Shown: positions 42,533-51,959, counted from the first letter of the stretch. The stretch is 64,000 nucleotides of DNA from Aliidiomarina minuta (GCF_003987145.1 NZ_PIPL01000001.1:1116001-1180000); one strand, 5' to 3'. Numbers and translations are program-made. The notes: generated by a model from the sequence alone, not told the origin.

Positions 42533-44458
42533 TTACTTGTTGGTAAGCGTTAACATCATCTCGTTCAGCTTACGCACATAACTTCCCGGGTCTTTAAGGC
42601 TGCCCCGCTCCGCTAATGTCGCCTGCTGTAACAAAATATCAGCCCAATCGCCAAAACGTGCGTCATCGGTTTCATCAGCGATACGCTGAACCAGTGCATG
42701 CTCGGGATTCACCTCAAAAATGTACTTGGTTTCAGGTACTTGCTGACCGGCCGCTTCCATCAGTTTAGCCATTTGCGTGCTCATATCGTTTTCATCGGTC
42801 ACGATGCAAGCTGGAGAGTCCGTTAAACGGTGCGTTACCCGCACGCTTTTAACATTATCTCCCAGTGCTTTCTGAAAGCGCTCTACCGTAGTGGCAAAAG
42901 CTTTTTCGCTTTCTTCATGTGCTTTCTTCGCGTCTTCATTATCCATGTCACCTAAATCAAGGTCGCCACGGGTAACCGACTGGAACGATTTCTCCTGATA
43001 TTCATTCAGGTGGCTCATTAACCACTCATCAATGCGATCCGACATCAGTAATACTTCGATGCCTTTCTTACGGAAAATTTCCAGTGCCGGGTTATTACGC
43101 GCCGCTTCATAGCTGTCCGCAACTATGTAATAAATCTTATCCTGACCTTCCTGCATACGGCTCAGGTAATCGTCCAGTGACACGCGCTGCTCAGCCGAAT
43201 CTTCATGGGTAGAAGCAAAACGCAGCAGACTGGCAATTTTCTCAGCATTGCCCTGATCTTCTGCCGGGCCTTCTTTCAGAACACCACCAAAATTGTCCCA
43301 GAACTCAGCATATTTTTCTGCGTCATTTTTAGCCAGCTTGCTCAGCATGCTAAGCACTTTCTTAGTGCTGGCAGAACGCATAGAGCGGGTAATACGGTTG
43401 TCCTGCAGAATTTCCCGCGACACGTTAAGCGGTAGGTCATTAGAATCAACCAGGCCTTTCACGAAACGCAGGTATGTGGGCATAAACTGTTCGGCATCGT
43501 CCATAATGAACACCCGCTGCACATACAGCTTAATGCCTTTCTGGCTATCCCGGTTCCACAAATCAAAAGGTGCACGCTTAGGAATATATAACAGGCTGGT
43601 ATATTCGTTCTTGCCCTCTACCTTGTTATGGCTCCACAGCAGCGGCTCGTCAAAATCATGCGCTACTGTTTTATAAAACTCTTTATACTCTTCGTCGCTA
43701 ATGTCGCTTTTATCGCGGGTCCACAGCGCCTGGCCGGAATTAATAGTTTCCCATTCGCCCGGCTGTGCTTCAATTTTTTCGCCATCCGGGCCTTCGCTCT
43801 CTTCGGTGGCTTCTTTCCACATTTGCACCGGAATGTTCAGATGATCAGAGTAAGTAGTTACTATCTGGCGCAGCTTCCATTCATCAAGGAATTCTTTCGC
43901 TTCGTCCTGCAGGTGCAGAATAATGTCGGTACCGCGGCTTTGCTTTTCAATATCAGCAATCGTGAACTCACCATCACCGGCTGACTTCCATTCCACGCCT
44001 TGTGCAACATCAACACCCGCCGCACGCGTGCGTACAGTCACTGCATCGGCAACAATAAACGAAGAATAAAAACCAACACCAAACTGACCAATTAACTTCG
44101 AATCTTTGCTCTGGTCACCAGAAAGCTGGCTGAAAAATTCTTTGGTGCCTGACTTGGCAATGGTACCTAAATTACTCATCACTTCATCGCGGGTCATGCC
44201 CACACCGTTATCACTGATAGTAATAGTGTTGGCATCTTTATTGACACTGATTCGCACATGCAAATCCGGGTCAGACTCCAGCAAGGCATTATTTTCAAGG
44301 GCCTTGAAGCGCAGCTTGTCTGCCGCATCGGAAGCATTAGAAACCAGTTCGCGAAGGAATATTTCCTTGTTTGAATACAGCGAATGGATCATCAGATTCA
44401 GTAGCTGTTTTACTTCGGTTTGAAAGCCATGCTTCTCGGCCTGGGTCGTGTCAGACAT
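42533..44458 (-). CDS. htpG: Chaperone protein HtpG (bacterial Hsp90)
   Basis: A 641-residue Hsp90 homologue. The N-terminal GHKL ATPase has LRELVSNASDAADKLRF, ISDNGVGMTRDEV, and GQFGVGFYSSFIVAD; the middle domain has LPLNVSREILQDN with the ATP-contacting Arg; the C-terminal dimerisation domain follows. I start at the ATG at 44456-44458 (MSDTTQAEKHG), preceded by GGGAG. A sigma-32-type promoter lies 85-115 bp upstream. Confidence 0.98.
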   Translation of the reverse strand: MSDTTQAEKHGFQTEVKQLLNLMIHSLYSNKEIFLRELVSNASDAADKLRFKALENNALLESDPDLHVRISVNKDANTITISDNGVGMTRDEVMSNLGTIAKSGTKEFFSQLSGDQSKDSKLIGQFGVGFYSSFIVADAVTVRTRAAGVDVAQGVEWKSAGDGEFTIADIEKQSRGTDIILHLQDEAKEFLDEWKLRQIVTTYSDHLNIPVQMWKEATEESEGPDGEKIEAQPGEWETINSGQALWTRDKSDISDEEYKEFYKTVAHDFDEPLLWSHNKVEGKNEYTSLLYIPKRAPFDLWNRDSQKGIKLYVQRVFIMDDAEQFMPTYLRFVKGLVDSNDLPLNVSREILQDNRITRSMRSASTKKVLSMLSKLAKNDAEKYAEFWDNFGGVLKEGPAEDQGNAEKIASLLRFASTHEDSAEQRVSLDDYLSRMQEGQDKIYYIVADSYEAARNNPALEIFRKKGIEVLLMSDRIDEWLMSHLNEYQEKSFQSVTRGDLDLGDMDNEDAKKAHEESEKAFATTVERFQKALGDNVKSVRVTHRLTDSPACIVTDENDMSTQMAKLMEAAGQQVPETKYIFEVNPEHALVQRIADETDDARFGDWADILLQQATLAERGSLKDPGSYVRKLNEMMLTLTNK

Positions 44459-44501
44459 CGGTTGTTCTCCCAACTCTCTTCAGTTTTATGACGCTAAACG
44501 A

Positions 44502-44526
44502 ATTGTGGCTGTGATACAGCCACAAT
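44502..44526 (-). other. Perfect 11-bp inverted repeat in the htpG 5' untranslated region
   Basis: ATTGTGGCTGT and ACAGCCACAAT, separated by 3 nt, lie between the heat-shock promoter and the ribosome-binding site. No T-tract follows, so it is not an obvious terminator; an mRNA 5' hairpin or protein operator is possible. Confidence 0.7.
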
Positions 44527-44543
44527 AAATAAGGTTATAGAAA

Positions 44544-44571
44544 AGATGGGGTCGCAGGATGCGAATTCAAG
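44544..44571 (-). promoter_or_regulatory. Sigma-32 (heat-shock) promoter of htpG
   Basis: On the minus strand CTTGAA (44566-44571) is separated by 14 bp from CCCCATCT (44544-44551), matching the RpoH consensus CTTGAA-N13/14-CCCCATNT. It begins immediately after the recR stop codon. Confidence 0.85.
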
Positions 44572-44572
44572 C

Positions 44573-45172
44573 TTAAACTTGCTTACGACCTGCAAAAGCA
44601 TGACTTAAAGTAGTGTGGTCGACATATTCAAGCTCGCCACCAACAGGAACGCCATGCGCAATACGGCTGGCTTTGATGTTATTTTTGCGTGCTAAATCAG
44701 CTATGTAATGAGCGGTAGCGTCGCCTTCCACGGTTGGATTAGTGGCCAGAATCACTTCTTCGATATGGCCAGCGGCAAAACGCTGAGCCAGCTTATCCAG
44801 GCCGATATCTGCAGGCCCTATGCCGTCCAGGGGCGATAAATGCCCCATCAGCACAAAGTACTGGCCCTGGTACTGAGAGGTTTGCTCCACCGCGATCACA
44901 TCCGCAGGGGATTCGACAATGCACAGAATGCCGTTCTCCGCCCGTTGCGGATCCGAACAAATCGCACAACGGTTGCCTTCCGTCAGCGTGCGACAAGTGT
45001 CGCAGCGCCCGACTACCTGTACGGCATGACTGAGCGCCTCGGCCAGTTGTCCGGCGCCATCACGCTGTCGCTCCAGTAATTGAAACGCCATACGCTGAGC
45101 AGACTTCTGACCCACGCCTGGTAGTATTTTCAAAGCCCGAATTAAACTGGCAATGGCCGGACTAAACTGCAT
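44573..45172 (-). CDS. recR: Recombination mediator RecR
   Basis: 199 residues; loads RecA at gaps with RecF and RecO. Helix-hairpin-helix LKILPGVGQKSAQRMAF, zinc finger CDTCRTLTEGNRCAIC, and Toprim segment LCIVESPADVIAVEQT. It is 15 bp after ybaB, the conserved dnaX-ybaB-recR order. Confidence 0.98.
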   Translation of the reverse strand: MQFSPAIASLIRALKILPGVGQKSAQRMAFQLLERQRDGAGQLAEALSHAVQVVGRCDTCRTLTEGNRCAICSDPQRAENGILCIVESPADVIAVEQTSQYQGQYFVLMGHLSPLDGIGPADIGLDKLAQRFAAGHIEEVILATNPTVEGDATAHYIADLARKNNIKASRIAHGVPVGGELEYVDHTTLSHAFAGRKQV

Positions 45173-45187
45173 AACGGCAATCCCTGT

Positions 45188-45517
45188 TTAGAATGGCAGT
45201 TTCATACCTGGAGGCAGACCCATGCCACCGGCTAAACCGGACATCTGCTCTTTGTTGGTTTCTTCAACACGGCGTACAGCGTCGTTCATGGCTGCTGCAA
45301 TAAGGTCTTCCAGCATTTCTTTGTCATCATCATCGCTTAACAGGCTAGGATCGATTTCAACGCGTTTTACGTTGTGATTACCATACATGGTTACTTTCAC
45401 CATACCCGCACCAGCTTCGCCAACGACTTCCATATTAGCCAACTCTTCCTGCATCTTCTGCATTTTTTCCTGCATCTGCTGCGCCTGCTTCATCATGTTG
45501 CCCATGCCACCTTTCAT
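45188..45517 (-). CDS. ybaB: Nucleoid-associated protein YbaB/EbfC
   Basis: 109 residues; a dimeric DNA-binding protein. Met/Gln-rich N-terminal helix (MMKQAQQMQEKMQ), the TMYGNHNVKRVEIDPSLL strand and the DLIAAAMNDAVRRVEE helix are typical. Located between dnaX and recR as in enterics. Confidence 0.96.
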   Translation of the reverse strand: MKGGMGNMMKQAQQMQEKMQKMQEELANMEVVGEAGAGMVKVTMYGNHNVKRVEIDPSLLSDDDDKEMLEDLIAAAMNDAVRRVEETNKEQMSGLAGGMGLPPGMKLPF

Positions 45518-45613
45518 ACTATTTCTCTCTCTGTAATTACAAATTAAATTTCATGCCACAGACCTATGCCTGCTGCTATTTATAATAAAGGACAGAACCT
45601 GCCTGCCCCAGCT

Positions 45614-47497
45614 TCAATCTTTAGGTTTTACTGAGTCCAGTTGCAACTCCGCATCAAAGCGCGTGACTAAGCCCTGAATACGGGCGTCTTCCTGCACACT
45701 TTGTAACGCACGCTGCTGGCGTTGTTTATCCAGCGACTGCTGCAATATAAACGGAGTCTGCACCGGTTCGCCAAACTCAATAGTTAATTCGCTACCGCCA
45801 ACCAATTCACGCACCAGTTGCTCAACTTCCTGCAACAAGGCGGGCGAACACAAAACTTTTTGAGCTTCAGCCACAAGCAACTGATAACCTGACTCCTGCT
45901 GCTGTAAAACTGAATTCAGCAATACCTGTCGCACGCGGCCTCCTGCCTGCAAGCCGTCTACCGAGGCGCTCCAGGCATCTATTTCCGCCGCATAACGAGC
46001 TTCACCTACTCTCTCTGGCGCTTTTTTTTTTGCCAGCAACTGCTCGCGAGTCGCCATTAAATCTGCCATTCCATCCGACTGCTGTGCTTTTTTCGTCGTG
46101 GTCTCGATGTTTGCTGGCTGAGGCTGCGACTCCGCTTGAGGTTCTCGTTGCACCGACTCTGGTTGCACCGGCTCTGGTTGCGACTGTGCCTGTGGCGGCA
46201 CTTCCGCCATAGGCGCAGGCTCCGGTCGCTGTTGCCCCCGCGCCTGCTGTAAAATTTCATCCTGCTCGGCATATAACGCCTGTTCATCGAGCTCAGGTTC
46301 AGCCGGTTTCGCCGCCGGGGCCTGTTTAACCGATTCAACCTGCTCTTTATTTTTTACCTCAGTATCATGCACATGGGCACTGTATTCAGAAGCCTGAAAC
46401 TCATCACTGTCTACCGGACGAAAGGCAAGTAAACGTAACAAGGTCATTTCCACTGCACTGAAAGCATCCACAGCATGGGGTAACTCACGGCGCCCTTCCA
46501 ATACAATACGGTAATACACCTGCACCACTTCAGGTGCTATTGCCTGGGCCAAAGACTGCAACTGCTCCTGGTCGGCAAAAAGATCGGTTTCTGCCACTTG
46601 AGGGCTGACTTGATACAGTGCCAGCTGATGCAGTAAATTCTGTAATTCAGGTAATACAACGGCGACATCAGGCACTTTGCTTTGCATGCTGCGTAAGCTT
46701 TGCAAGGCATTTTCACTCTCTCCCGCATGTAATTCCGCCAGTAACTGCAACACCCGGCGACCTTCAATGTGGCCGAGCATACGTTGTACAGATTCCAGCA
46801 CCACGGCCTGGTCACCCTGTGCAATCGCCTGGTCGGTCAGGCTCAGCGCGTCACGCATACTGCCTTTTGCCGCACGCGCCAGAAGACTCAGGCCGCTTTC
46901 ATCAAAAGGTACTGACTCCGCTTTTAATACGTAAGCCAGCTGCGCGCTTATCTCATCGCGGGTCAATGCACGTAAATGAAACTGCAAACAGCGCGACAGC
47001 ACGGTCACCGGTAATTTTTCAGGGTCCGTAGTCGCCAACAGGAATTTCACATGTTCAGGGGGTTCTTCCAGCGTTTTTAACAGTGCATTAAAGCTATGCC
47101 GTGACAGCATATGCACTTCATCAATCAGATAAACTTTATAACGCCCCCGGGAAGGGCGATACTGCACGTTATCCAGCAGTTCGCGGGTATCTTCAACTTT
47201 CGTGCGCGAGGCCGCATCAATTTCAAGCAAATCAATGTAACGACCTTCATCAATTTCCAGGCAGGTTGAGCATTTCCCACACGGAGTGGCACTGATGCCT
47301 TCTTCGCAGTTCAGGCTTTTCGCCAGAATACGGGCGATGGTCGTTTTGCCCACACCCCGGGTGCCGGTCAGCAAATAGGCATGGTGCAGTCGCTGGCTGG
47401 TCAGTGCATTACTCAGTGCCTGCAACACATGCTGCTGTCCAACTACAGCGGAAAATGTTTGTGGCCGCCACTTACGGGCCAGCACCTGGTAACTCAT
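45614..47497 (-). CDS. dnaX: DNA polymerase III tau (and probable gamma) subunit DnaX
   Basis: The clamp-loader ATPase. 627 residues as read in frame (tau): Walker A GTRGVGKTTIARI, four-Cys zinc module CGKCSTCLEID, DEVHML box, and LATTDPEKLPVTVLSRCLQF. From about residue 375 there is a Pro/Gln/Glu-rich linker, then the tau-specific C-terminus binding the polymerase alpha subunit and DnaB. An A10 run (46022-46031) at codons 489-492 would let ribosomes or RNA polymerase slip: the -1 frame stops after six codons (about 498 residues, a gamma-like form), and the +1 frame stops after four. Confidence 0.97.
   Translation of the reverse strand: MSYQVLARKWRPQTFSAVVGQQHVLQALSNALTSQRLHHAYLLTGTRGVGKTTIARILAKSLNCEEGISATPCGKCSTCLEIDEGRYIDLLEIDAASRTKVEDTRELLDNVQYRPSRGRYKVYLIDEVHMLSRHSFNALLKTLEEPPEHVKFLLATTDPEKLPVTVLSRCLQFHLRALTRDEISAQLAYVLKAESVPFDESGLSLLARAAKGSMRDALSLTDQAIAQGDQAVVLESVQRMLGHIEGRRVLQLLAELHAGESENALQSLRSMQSKVPDVAVVLPELQNLLHQLALYQVSPQVAETDLFADQEQLQSLAQAIAPEVVQVYYRIVLEGRRELPHAVDAFSAVEMTLLRLLAFRPVDSDEFQASEYSAHVHDTEVKNKEQVESVKQAPAAKPAEPELDEQALYAEQDEILQQARGQQRPEPAPMAEVPPQAQSQPEPVQPESVQREPQAESQPQPANIETTTKKAQQSDGMADLMATREQLLAKKKAPERVGEARYAAEIDAWSASVDGLQAGGRVRQVLLNSVLQQQESGYQLLVAEAQKVLCSPALLQEVEQLVRELVGGSELTIEFGEPVQTPFILQQSLDKQRQQRALQSVQEDARIQGLVTRFDAELQLDSVKPKD
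46022..46031 (-). promoter_or_regulatory. A10 slippery sequence in dnaX (programmed frameshift or transcriptional slippage site)
   Basis: On the coding strand GC-AAAAAAAAAA-GCG encodes Ala489-Lys-Lys-Lys-Ala. It contains the A-AAA-AAG heptamer needed for -1 frameshifting. The -1 frame then reads AGC GCC AGA GAG AGT AGG TGA. In E. coli a similar site makes gamma; in Thermus an A9 run does so by transcriptional slippage. No AGGAG stimulator is obvious upstream. Confidence 0.75.
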
Positions 47498-47533
47498 CGA
47501 ATCCCCTTTGCCTGCATACTCAATTCTGAACCT

Positions 47534-48085
47534 CTAATCGTACTCGCAAATGGCGTAGGTTGAAACACCCGCTTGCGCAATACGCTGCCGTCCCTGTAAA
47601 CCGCTCAGTTCAATCAGAAACGCCGCTTCACTGATAGTAGCACCACATTGGCTGACAAGCTTAGCGGCTGCCTGCATAGTGCCACCCGTCGCCAGCAGGT
47701 CATCTATCAATAATACCTTATCGGTAGCACCCAGAGCGTCCCGATGCAGCTCCAGAGTATCTTCTCCATACTCCAGACTGTAACTTTGTTGATGCACAGC
47801 GCGCGGCAATTTTCCAGGCTTACGAATAAGAGTGACACCGGTTTGTAAACGGTCTGCCAGCGCTGCCGCAAAAATAAAGCCGCGGGCTTCAATACCCGCG
47901 ATCTGAGTGATGCCAGATCGCTGATAACGCTCACTGAAAATATCCAGCACATAGGTCAGCGCACGGACATCTGCCAGAGTACTGGTAATATCACGAAAGA
48001 TAATGCCTGGCTTAGGGTAATCCGCAATCTTCGTTACCGAATTGCGAATATAAGACACTCTCGAATCTGAAGCTTCTGAGTTCAT
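47534..48085 (-). CDS. apt: Adenine phosphoribosyltransferase
   Basis: Purine salvage: adenine plus PRPP to AMP. 183 residues; PGIIFRDITSTLADVRAL, GIEARGFIFAAALA, LIRKPGKLP, and PRPP loop VLLIDDLLATGGTMQAAA. It is 36 bp upstream of dnaX on the same strand, as in enterics. Confidence 0.98.
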   Translation of the reverse strand: MNSEASDSRVSYIRNSVTKIADYPKPGIIFRDITSTLADVRALTYVLDIFSERYQRSGITQIAGIEARGFIFAAALADRLQTGVTLIRKPGKLPRAVHQQSYSLEYGEDTLELHRDALGATDKVLLIDDLLATGGTMQAAAKLVSQCGATISEAAFLIELSGLQGRQRIAQAGVSTYAICEYD

Positions 48086-48155
48086 ATAAACAAAAAGTTG
48101 TGGTTTGCAGGGATTTTACTGTATCGACTGAGAACATGATAGTGCATTTCTGGAT

Positions 48156-48184
48156 AAAAAAAGCCCCGCTTAAAGCGGGGCTTT
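48156..48184 (-). terminator. Rho-independent terminator of the first TonB-dependent receptor gene
   Basis: AGCCCCGCTT / AAGCGGGGCT stem (10 bp, 1-nt loop as written) followed on the minus strand by seven T. Confidence 0.93.
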
Positions 48185-48217
48185 GCTTAATTCCAGGGAA
48201 GGAATATTAACCATTAT

Positions 48218-51133
48218 TTAGAACGAGTAACCTACACGAACATAACCAAAGCGTCCGATATTATCGTAGTAGGCTGAACCTGCGCCAGTACCTGTGGTGT
48301 TCTTAGGTAAGCCGCGGTCAAGTACGTTGTCAAGACCTAAGGTCAAACGTACGCCATTATCAAAACGATAAGTACCCGTAAGATCAGTCACAGCATATGA
48401 ACCATAATCCATGATGTTACTAGGGTTCGGGTTATTAGCCATTTCTGTTGGGCTATATAAATCCACACCGCTGGTGTAACGCGTACGAGTTCCTACGCTC
48501 CAGTTATCACGAACATAATCGATAGTGAAACGTGCCTGAAGTTCAGCATCACCTAATACGCCGGCAAAATCTGTGTACTCATCAGGTTCTTCCTGGAACG
48601 GGTAAGAACGCGCATCGATCAGGTATGTGCCAAGGAAACCAGTGCGGAAAGCTCCGCCAAGGGCGTCAAAGTCATAACCAACTTCAAAATCAATACCACG
48701 GTTTAAGCTACGGGCAATGTTCAGTGCGAAGTTTTCTATAACAGTGATTTCACCTTGCTCACCTTCAGCAGGGTTAGCTCCACGACGATCAACTCGTGCA
48801 CAGAACTGGTTATTGATAGACGCGGCATCCACACATTCATTAAGAATACGCTGTGCGCTAAGACCTGAGATAGTGTCCGTTATATCAATTTCCCAATAAT
48901 CCATAGTTACAGACAGACCAGGAACTATACTAGGCTGATATACCAAACCAACAGTGTACGAAGTCGATTCCTCAGGCTGAAGCTCAGCGTTACCGCCTGT
49001 TCTGCCTTCCAGAGTCGCATCATCATACGTTGAGTCGAAACCATCTGGCACACCTAACTCAGCACAGCGCGCGCGGCGAGTTTCTGCTACTGCTGGATCC
49101 GCGTTGTTCAGGTTAGTGGCACGACAAGGATCGTTAACAGTGTAGAAAGTCTGGCTTTGAGCCCGGAACAATTCAGTGATATTAGGTGCACGCAATGCTT
49201 CAGATACCGTGAAGCGAGCCCGTAATTCATCATTAATGGTCCAGTCCAGGCCAACTTTCCAGCTAGTAGCATTACCGATAGTTGAGTAATCGGCAAAACG
49301 GACCGCTGTTTCAAGTATTAAATCCTGTACCAGGAACTGGTCTGCAAGCAATGGAATCGCTAACTCACCATATACTTCGGCGACGTCGAATTTACCATCT
49401 ACTTCACCCAGTGCGTTAAAGAAGGTGTCGCCTTCTGCTACAAACGGGTCTTCTTTCGAGGAACTCTTCTCTTCACGATATTCAAAACCACCCGCAAAAC
49501 CAACAGCACCTGCTGGCAGGTCATACAGGAACGGGTTGTTCACGTTGAAGTTAACAACTGTTTGCTCAATTTCTGAAGTACCCAATGAGCGAGTTGCTAC
49601 ATAGTCACGAGCTTCCTGAGAAACACCTTCACGGCCAAAGTTGTTGATAGGCACACACCCAGCAGCACGGGCATCGGCATCGCGACAAACAATATTTCCA
49701 TCACCGTCAAACACTGCGTCAACCGCGTTTAACCAGTTAGGAATGATTACATTATTGTCGTTAGCACGGCTCAGCTCGGTTTTACCCCAAACTAAGTTAG
49801 AGTCAAATGACCAGTCATCTGTTAAATAACCCTCAAGACCAACCACGAAGCGGGTGGTTTCACGGGTATTTTCTTCAAAACGACGGCCAACATCGTCATG
49901 CATTTTATTGACCTGAATCGTTTGAGCGCCTGCATCATCCATTAACTGACCCAGTTCATCAGTAACATAAGCGTTATCGCGCTGCATGTTGCCGCGTGCG
50001 TTAAAGAAGTTAAAGTATGGCTGACCATAATCTTCACTGTCCGTGCGCACGTATTTAGCATCAAAAGTTGCTAACAGGTTATTTGTTACTTCGTAATTAC
50101 CACGCAGGTTCACGTTAAAACGCTCAAACTCTGGCTGAATTTCGCTATATTGGCGAAGGTTGATGAAATCACACGGAGCCTGACACTGGCCACGGGCTGG
50201 ATCAACAATACCGTCTAACTGAACTGGTCTTACTTGACCGTCATTAGAGAACGTATACCAATCGCCACCAATGTTGGCAGTACCATTTCGACTTAAACGA
50301 TAATGACCCGTATTCGGAATTGAATAGGTATCAGGATGATTCGGACTTAAAGCGTCTTCTTCAGCACGAGGAAAACCATTAAAAGCTTCATAGCCTACAG
50401 AAGACCAGGAAGTACGAGTCCACGGATGGTCTAGTGCATTCAAGCGATCCTGTGAGTTATACTCAGCTGAAACCGCCACGTTGCCTCGGTTGTCAGCAAA
50501 GTTAGTACCATATGAAACGGTAAAACGCTCATTTTCATAGTCACTGTGCTCAGAGAAACCTTTAGTTGCTGTCGCATCAAAACCCTGAATATCACGCTTC
50601 AGAATAAAGTTAACTGCGCCTGTTACGGCGTCTGCACCGTAAACCGCTGATGCACCACCAGTAATGATTTCAACACGGTCAATCCAGCTAGATGGAATAG
50701 TGTTGGTATCTACTGAAGCAGAGCCAGTAGAACTGGCTACGTGTCTTTGACCATCGACCAGAACCAGCGTACGGCTCGTACCCATACCGCGAAGGTCAAG
50801 TAAGCTGACGCCTGCTGTACCAATGAAGCGACCGGAGTTGGCAAGAGTATAAGTGTTTGCCAATGCAGGTAGTCTTGAAAGCACCTCACCAATATTCATG
50901 GCGCCGCTATCAATCAAATCCTGACCCGAAATCACTGTAACTGGCGACGGAGCTTCAGCGCCTTCACGTAGTATACGTGAGCCAGTTACCTGAATACGCT
51001 CTGTACGTTCAGCGCTCTGTTCGTCTGCGTCATCTTGTGAAAAAGCGACACTCGGGCTGACGAGCAAACCCGCACCGATTCCCAAACTAAGTATGTTGCG
51101 TATCGATTTTGCTAAATCTGTATTACTACTCAT
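48218..51133 (-). CDS. TonB-dependent outer-membrane receptor 1
   Basis: A 971-residue receptor. Signal peptide about 1-32 (SVAFSQ), a TonB-box-like RIQVTGSRI, plug domain (SPVTVISGQDLIDSG, LLDLRGMGTSRTLVLVDGQR, GADAVTGAVNFILKRD), then a 22-strand barrel ending YVRVGYSF with the required terminal Phe. Barrel loops contain cysteine pairs, e.g. GQCQAPCDF. It resembles the large marine receptors for peptides or complex organic substrates rather than classical siderophore receptors. I see no Fur-box-like sequence upstream. It lies next to the TonB2-type operon. Confidence 0.92.
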   Translation of the reverse strand: MSSNTDLAKSIRNILSLGIGAGLLVSPSVAFSQDDADEQSAERTERIQVTGSRILREGAEAPSPVTVISGQDLIDSGAMNIGEVLSRLPALANTYTLANSGRFIGTAGVSLLDLRGMGTSRTLVLVDGQRHVASSTGSASVDTNTIPSSWIDRVEIITGGASAVYGADAVTGAVNFILKRDIQGFDATATKGFSEHSDYENERFTVSYGTNFADNRGNVAVSAEYNSQDRLNALDHPWTRTSWSSVGYEAFNGFPRAEEDALSPNHPDTYSIPNTGHYRLSRNGTANIGGDWYTFSNDGQVRPVQLDGIVDPARGQCQAPCDFINLRQYSEIQPEFERFNVNLRGNYEVTNNLLATFDAKYVRTDSEDYGQPYFNFFNARGNMQRDNAYVTDELGQLMDDAGAQTIQVNKMHDDVGRRFEENTRETTRFVVGLEGYLTDDWSFDSNLVWGKTELSRANDNNVIIPNWLNAVDAVFDGDGNIVCRDADARAAGCVPINNFGREGVSQEARDYVATRSLGTSEIEQTVVNFNVNNPFLYDLPAGAVGFAGGFEYREEKSSSKEDPFVAEGDTFFNALGEVDGKFDVAEVYGELAIPLLADQFLVQDLILETAVRFADYSTIGNATSWKVGLDWTINDELRARFTVSEALRAPNITELFRAQSQTFYTVNDPCRATNLNNADPAVAETRRARCAELGVPDGFDSTYDDATLEGRTGGNAELQPEESTSYTVGLVYQPSIVPGLSVTMDYWEIDITDTISGLSAQRILNECVDAASINNQFCARVDRRGANPAEGEQGEITVIENFALNIARSLNRGIDFEVGYDFDALGGAFRTGFLGTYLIDARSYPFQEEPDEYTDFAGVLGDAELQARFTIDYVRDNWSVGTRTRYTSGVDLYSPTEMANNPNPSNIMDYGSYAVTDLTGTYRFDNGVRLTLGLDNVLDRGLPKNTTGTGAGSAYYDNIGRFGYVRVGYSF

Positions 51134-51299
51134 AATGCTTCCCTCTGGTATTTTTATAGTTATCTTTCAAGTAACTCACGATATGAACTCAAGCAGAAGT
51201 TCCAGAGCACTACATACTTTTTAACATTAAAGGCACAAAAGAACAACAAGCAACTTACAAATTACTTACAGTTTTTTATCGTTACCGGAGGGGGGAGGA

Positions 51300-51677
51300 T
51301 CAGGCTACACGGCGTGGTGCTATGCTTTTCAGCTCAGCTAGCAAGGTTTGTTTATCTACAGGTTTACCCAGCACCGCATCGGCGCCCAGCTTTCGTGCTT
51401 TGTCTTCCAAACTACGCACGTTCTCTGTCGTCATAAAAAGTATCGGCGTTTTATCATAGCTGTGTTGTTCACGTAAATGACGCAACAGCGCTAAACCGTC
51501 CATTAAAGGCATCTTATGGTCAACTATGACAACATCAAAAGCTAACTTCTTAGCCTTATTTAACCCCGCAAGGCCATCTTTAGCCTGCGTAACCGCATAA
51601 GGAGTTTCTGCCAGTATTTCAAGAATCTGAACGCGCGTGCGTTCTTTATCCTCGACCAGCAATAAATTCAGGGCCAT
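51300..51677 (-). CDS. Single-domain response regulator (CheY-like)
   Basis: 125 residues forming only a receiver domain: acidic pocket LLLVEDKER, phospho-acceptor Asp53 in VVIVDHKMPLMDG, Thr in FMTTENV, and Lys in VLGKPVDK. No output domain. No kinase is adjacent; the YfiR-histidine kinase at 28 kb is an orphan without a regulator, but any link between them is speculation. It lies between receptor 1 and the small membrane peptide. Confidence 0.92.
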   Translation of the reverse strand: MALNLLLVEDKERTRVQILEILAETPYAVTQAKDGLAGLNKAKKLAFDVVIVDHKMPLMDGLALLRHLREQHSYDKTPILFMTTENVRSLEDKARKLGADAVLGKPVDKQTLLAELKSIAPRRVA

Positions 51678-51704
51678 AAAAACCTCTTTTACTACTAAAG
51701 TTAC

Positions 51705-51830
51705 TTACCCGGCAATAAGTTGTATTACAGCAATAAGGACAGGCAACAATGCCACGCCAACAAAAACTAACACCCCTAACACCAGGTGACGGTTGCCCGA
51801 CTCTTCGCGGTAATTCTGATTCTCTGCCAT
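51705..51830 (-). CDS. Small single-pass membrane protein (41 residues)
   Basis: A short reading frame starting MAENQNYREESG, with a hydrophobic helix (about residues 17-39, LVLGVLVFVGVALLPVLIAV) and ending IAG. GGAGG lies 7 bases before the ATG at 51828-51830; the nearer ATG at 51834-51836 is too close to that site. Polar N-terminus and C-terminal helix fit an N-in or tail-anchored small protein. I do not recognise the family. It is 27 nt upstream of the response regulator gene on the same strand, so the two may be cotranscribed. Confidence 0.6.
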   Translation of the reverse strand: MAENQNYREESGNRHLVLGVLVFVGVALLPVLIAVIQLIAG

Positions 51831-51959
51831 GCTCATACCTCCAGCGTAAATTGCGAGCAGAATTTTACTTGATCAAGCACCAACAATAAAGTTGAAATTT
51901 TGATCCATAATCATCCGATCCATAATCATCCAAGTATGGCACTTTATTGCAGGCAAACA

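Noticed and set aside
46057..46338. Arg/Asn-rich 93-codon frame inside dnaX
   Set aside because: It is the alternative frame of the Pro/Gln linker; it stops before the A10 run and is not the frameshift product.
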